The notes under the pieces are model-generated. The model was not told where the DNA came from. It was given only the letters and a program-made list of their open reading frames with translations, and searched no databases. Below, piece after piece: positions 35,773 to 36,429 of a DNA stretch of 36,429 bases; position 1 is the stretch's first letter, and every line of letters begins with the position of its first letter. The stretch is from positions 1-36,429 of the forward strand of contig JAAELU010000266.1 in assembly GCA_024226255.1 (NCBI GenBank), in the 5' to 3' direction. The stretch is from a bacterium (GTDB taxonomy: Bacteria > Actinomycetota > Acidimicrobiia > Spongiisociales > UBA5794). The position numbers and the translations under genes were made by a program.

Positions 35773-36153
35773 TCAGCTGCAGACGAGGAGGTCGACAGCG
35801 TCTCGAAGCTCGTCGGGGAGGAAGGGCTTGGGGAGGAAGCCGTCGACTGAGTCGACCTCTGCTCGAATACGTGACGCCCCATCGGCGTGGGCAGTGATGA
35901 CCAGAACTGAGACATCGTTGCCGGGGCGGTTGCGCAGCTGTTCGAGGACTTCCCAGCCGTCGATGTCGGGAAGCCCGATGTCGAGGATGACAAGATCAGG
36001 GTTGCGGACGTCTGCTGCGGCCAAAGCTGAGGCTCCGTCGCCCTGCATATCCACTTCCCAGGCTGTGTCCTGCAGGCACAACTCGATCAGGCGTCGAGTG
36101 GCCGAGGAATCCTCTACGACGAGGATGCGCTGGGATGTGGTTGTGGCTGTCAT
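35773..36153 (-). CDS. Single-domain response regulator (CheY-like)
   Basis: A 126-residue receiver with no output domain. All key residues are present: acidic pair Glu14-Asp15 (VVEDSSATR), phospho-acceptor Asp58 (LVILDIGLPDIDGWEVL), Thr87 (VITAHAD) and Lys109 (FLPKPF). AAGGAGAGG lies just upstream of the ATG. It converges on the surface-protein gene and could receive phosphate from the kinase encoded at 30551-32032, which has no receiver gene directly attached. It would act by protein contact, not by DNA binding. Confidence 0.92.
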   Translation of the reverse strand: MTATTTSQRILVVEDSSATRRLIELCLQDTAWEVDMQGDGASALAAADVRNPDLVILDIGLPDIDGWEVLEQLRNRPGNDVSVLVITAHADGASRIRAEVDSVDGFLPKPFLPDELRDAVDLLVCS

Positions 36154-36249
36154 TTGTGTACCTCTCCTTCGTTATCGGCAGAGGCGCCACAGGCCCCGAG
36201 AATCATTGGCGATTGTGGGGAATGACTAGTCACACTCACCCCATCATCC

Positions 36250-36279
36250 TTGTCGCAGTCCGGCTAGCCTTTGTAGGTT
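36250..36279 (+). promoter_or_regulatory. Candidate promoter for the secreted protein at 36331
   Basis: TTGTCG (36250-36255) and TAGGTT (36274-36279) are 18 bases apart. The leader would contain a GGGCCC-GCGCT-GGGCCC hairpin (36294-36310) just before the GGAGG ribosome binding site, which could influence translation. Confidence 0.4.
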
Positions 36280-36330
36280 GAGTCTGACGGGGAGGGCCCG
36301 CGCTGGGCCCCGGGAAAACTGGAGGATGGC

Positions 36331-36429
36331 GTGACCCGATCACGTTTTCGTTTGTTGCTCGTATTGAGCGTTCTTTTTGCGATGGTCCCAGTCACGGCGG
36401 CACCAGCTGTCGCTGCACCGGCCGGTCTG
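36331..36429 (+). CDS. Secreted protein, N-terminal signal peptide only (runs off the right edge)
   Basis: Thirty-three codons from GTG 36331, beginning MTRSRFRLLLVLSVLFAMVP and continuing VTAAPAVAAPAGL: a positively charged start, a hydrophobic core and an Ala-rich cleavage region, which is a typical Sec signal peptide. GGAGG lies five bases upstream of the GTG. The mature protein is outside the window, so no function can be given. Confidence 0.75.
   Translation, partial: MTRSRFRLLLVLSVLFAMVPVTAAPAVAAPAGL

Noticed and set aside
36294-36310. Riboswitch in the leader of the last gene
   Set aside because: Only a simple GGGCCC stem is present; no conserved core of any riboswitch class I know is visible.

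Overview
The window reads as high-GC chromosomal DNA from an actinobacterium, most likely a deep-branching, Acidimicrobiia-like lineage. The lineage is an inference. It rests on a 27-codon gene resembling the actinobacterial ribosomal protein bL37, an Rv2466c-type DsbA-fold oxidoreductase, Thr-rich lipoproteins, many GTG/TTG starts, and a housekeeping gene order close to the Mycobacterium tuberculosis Rv1003-Rv1023 region.

Positions 1-21920 are almost entirely on the minus strand and form a conserved housekeeping block. In transcription order it contains rsmI; then metG-tatD-rsmA-ispE; tRNA-Gln and a one-domain glmU; prs-aceK-yjbQ; rplY-pth-glpK; pgsA; mfd, a parvulin-type lipoprotein and mazG; a Na/Pi cotransporter; and the start of eno. 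Stop and start codons overlap or nearly touch at most junctions, indicating several translationally coupled operons. A small AbrB-like regulator on the plus strand converges on rsmI. Degenerate heptamer repeats sit in several intergenic gaps, and an inverted-repeat element of about 300 bp fills most of the only long gap (11683-12308).

Positions 21853-28254 hold a DUF192-like gene divergent from the bL37-like gene, then a two-gene envelope lipoprotein unit: an M16 metallopeptidase and a zincin-like protein that has lost its metal ligands. A flavin-reductase gene interrupted by an in-frame TGA follows, divergent from fabH.

Positions 28255-36429 are accessory and regulatory. A receiver-HDOD protein, a 72-residue Cys-containing protein and a DsbA-fold oxidoreductase lie on the minus strand. 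The oxidoreductase frame contains an in-frame TGA exactly at the first cysteine of its CPWC active site, followed by a SECIS-like hairpin, so it is a probable selenoprotein (UPWC). Divergent from it, a membrane histidine kinase overlaps a 1218-residue surface protein. That protein has a signal peptide, a jelly-roll-like head, nine cadherin/Ig-like repeats, one transmembrane helix and a cytoplasmic cold-shock-like domain. A stand-alone response regulator and the start of a secreted protein close the window.

The two strongest leads are the UGA/SECIS DsbA-like gene and the kinase-coupled surface protein with a cytoplasmic cold-shock domain.
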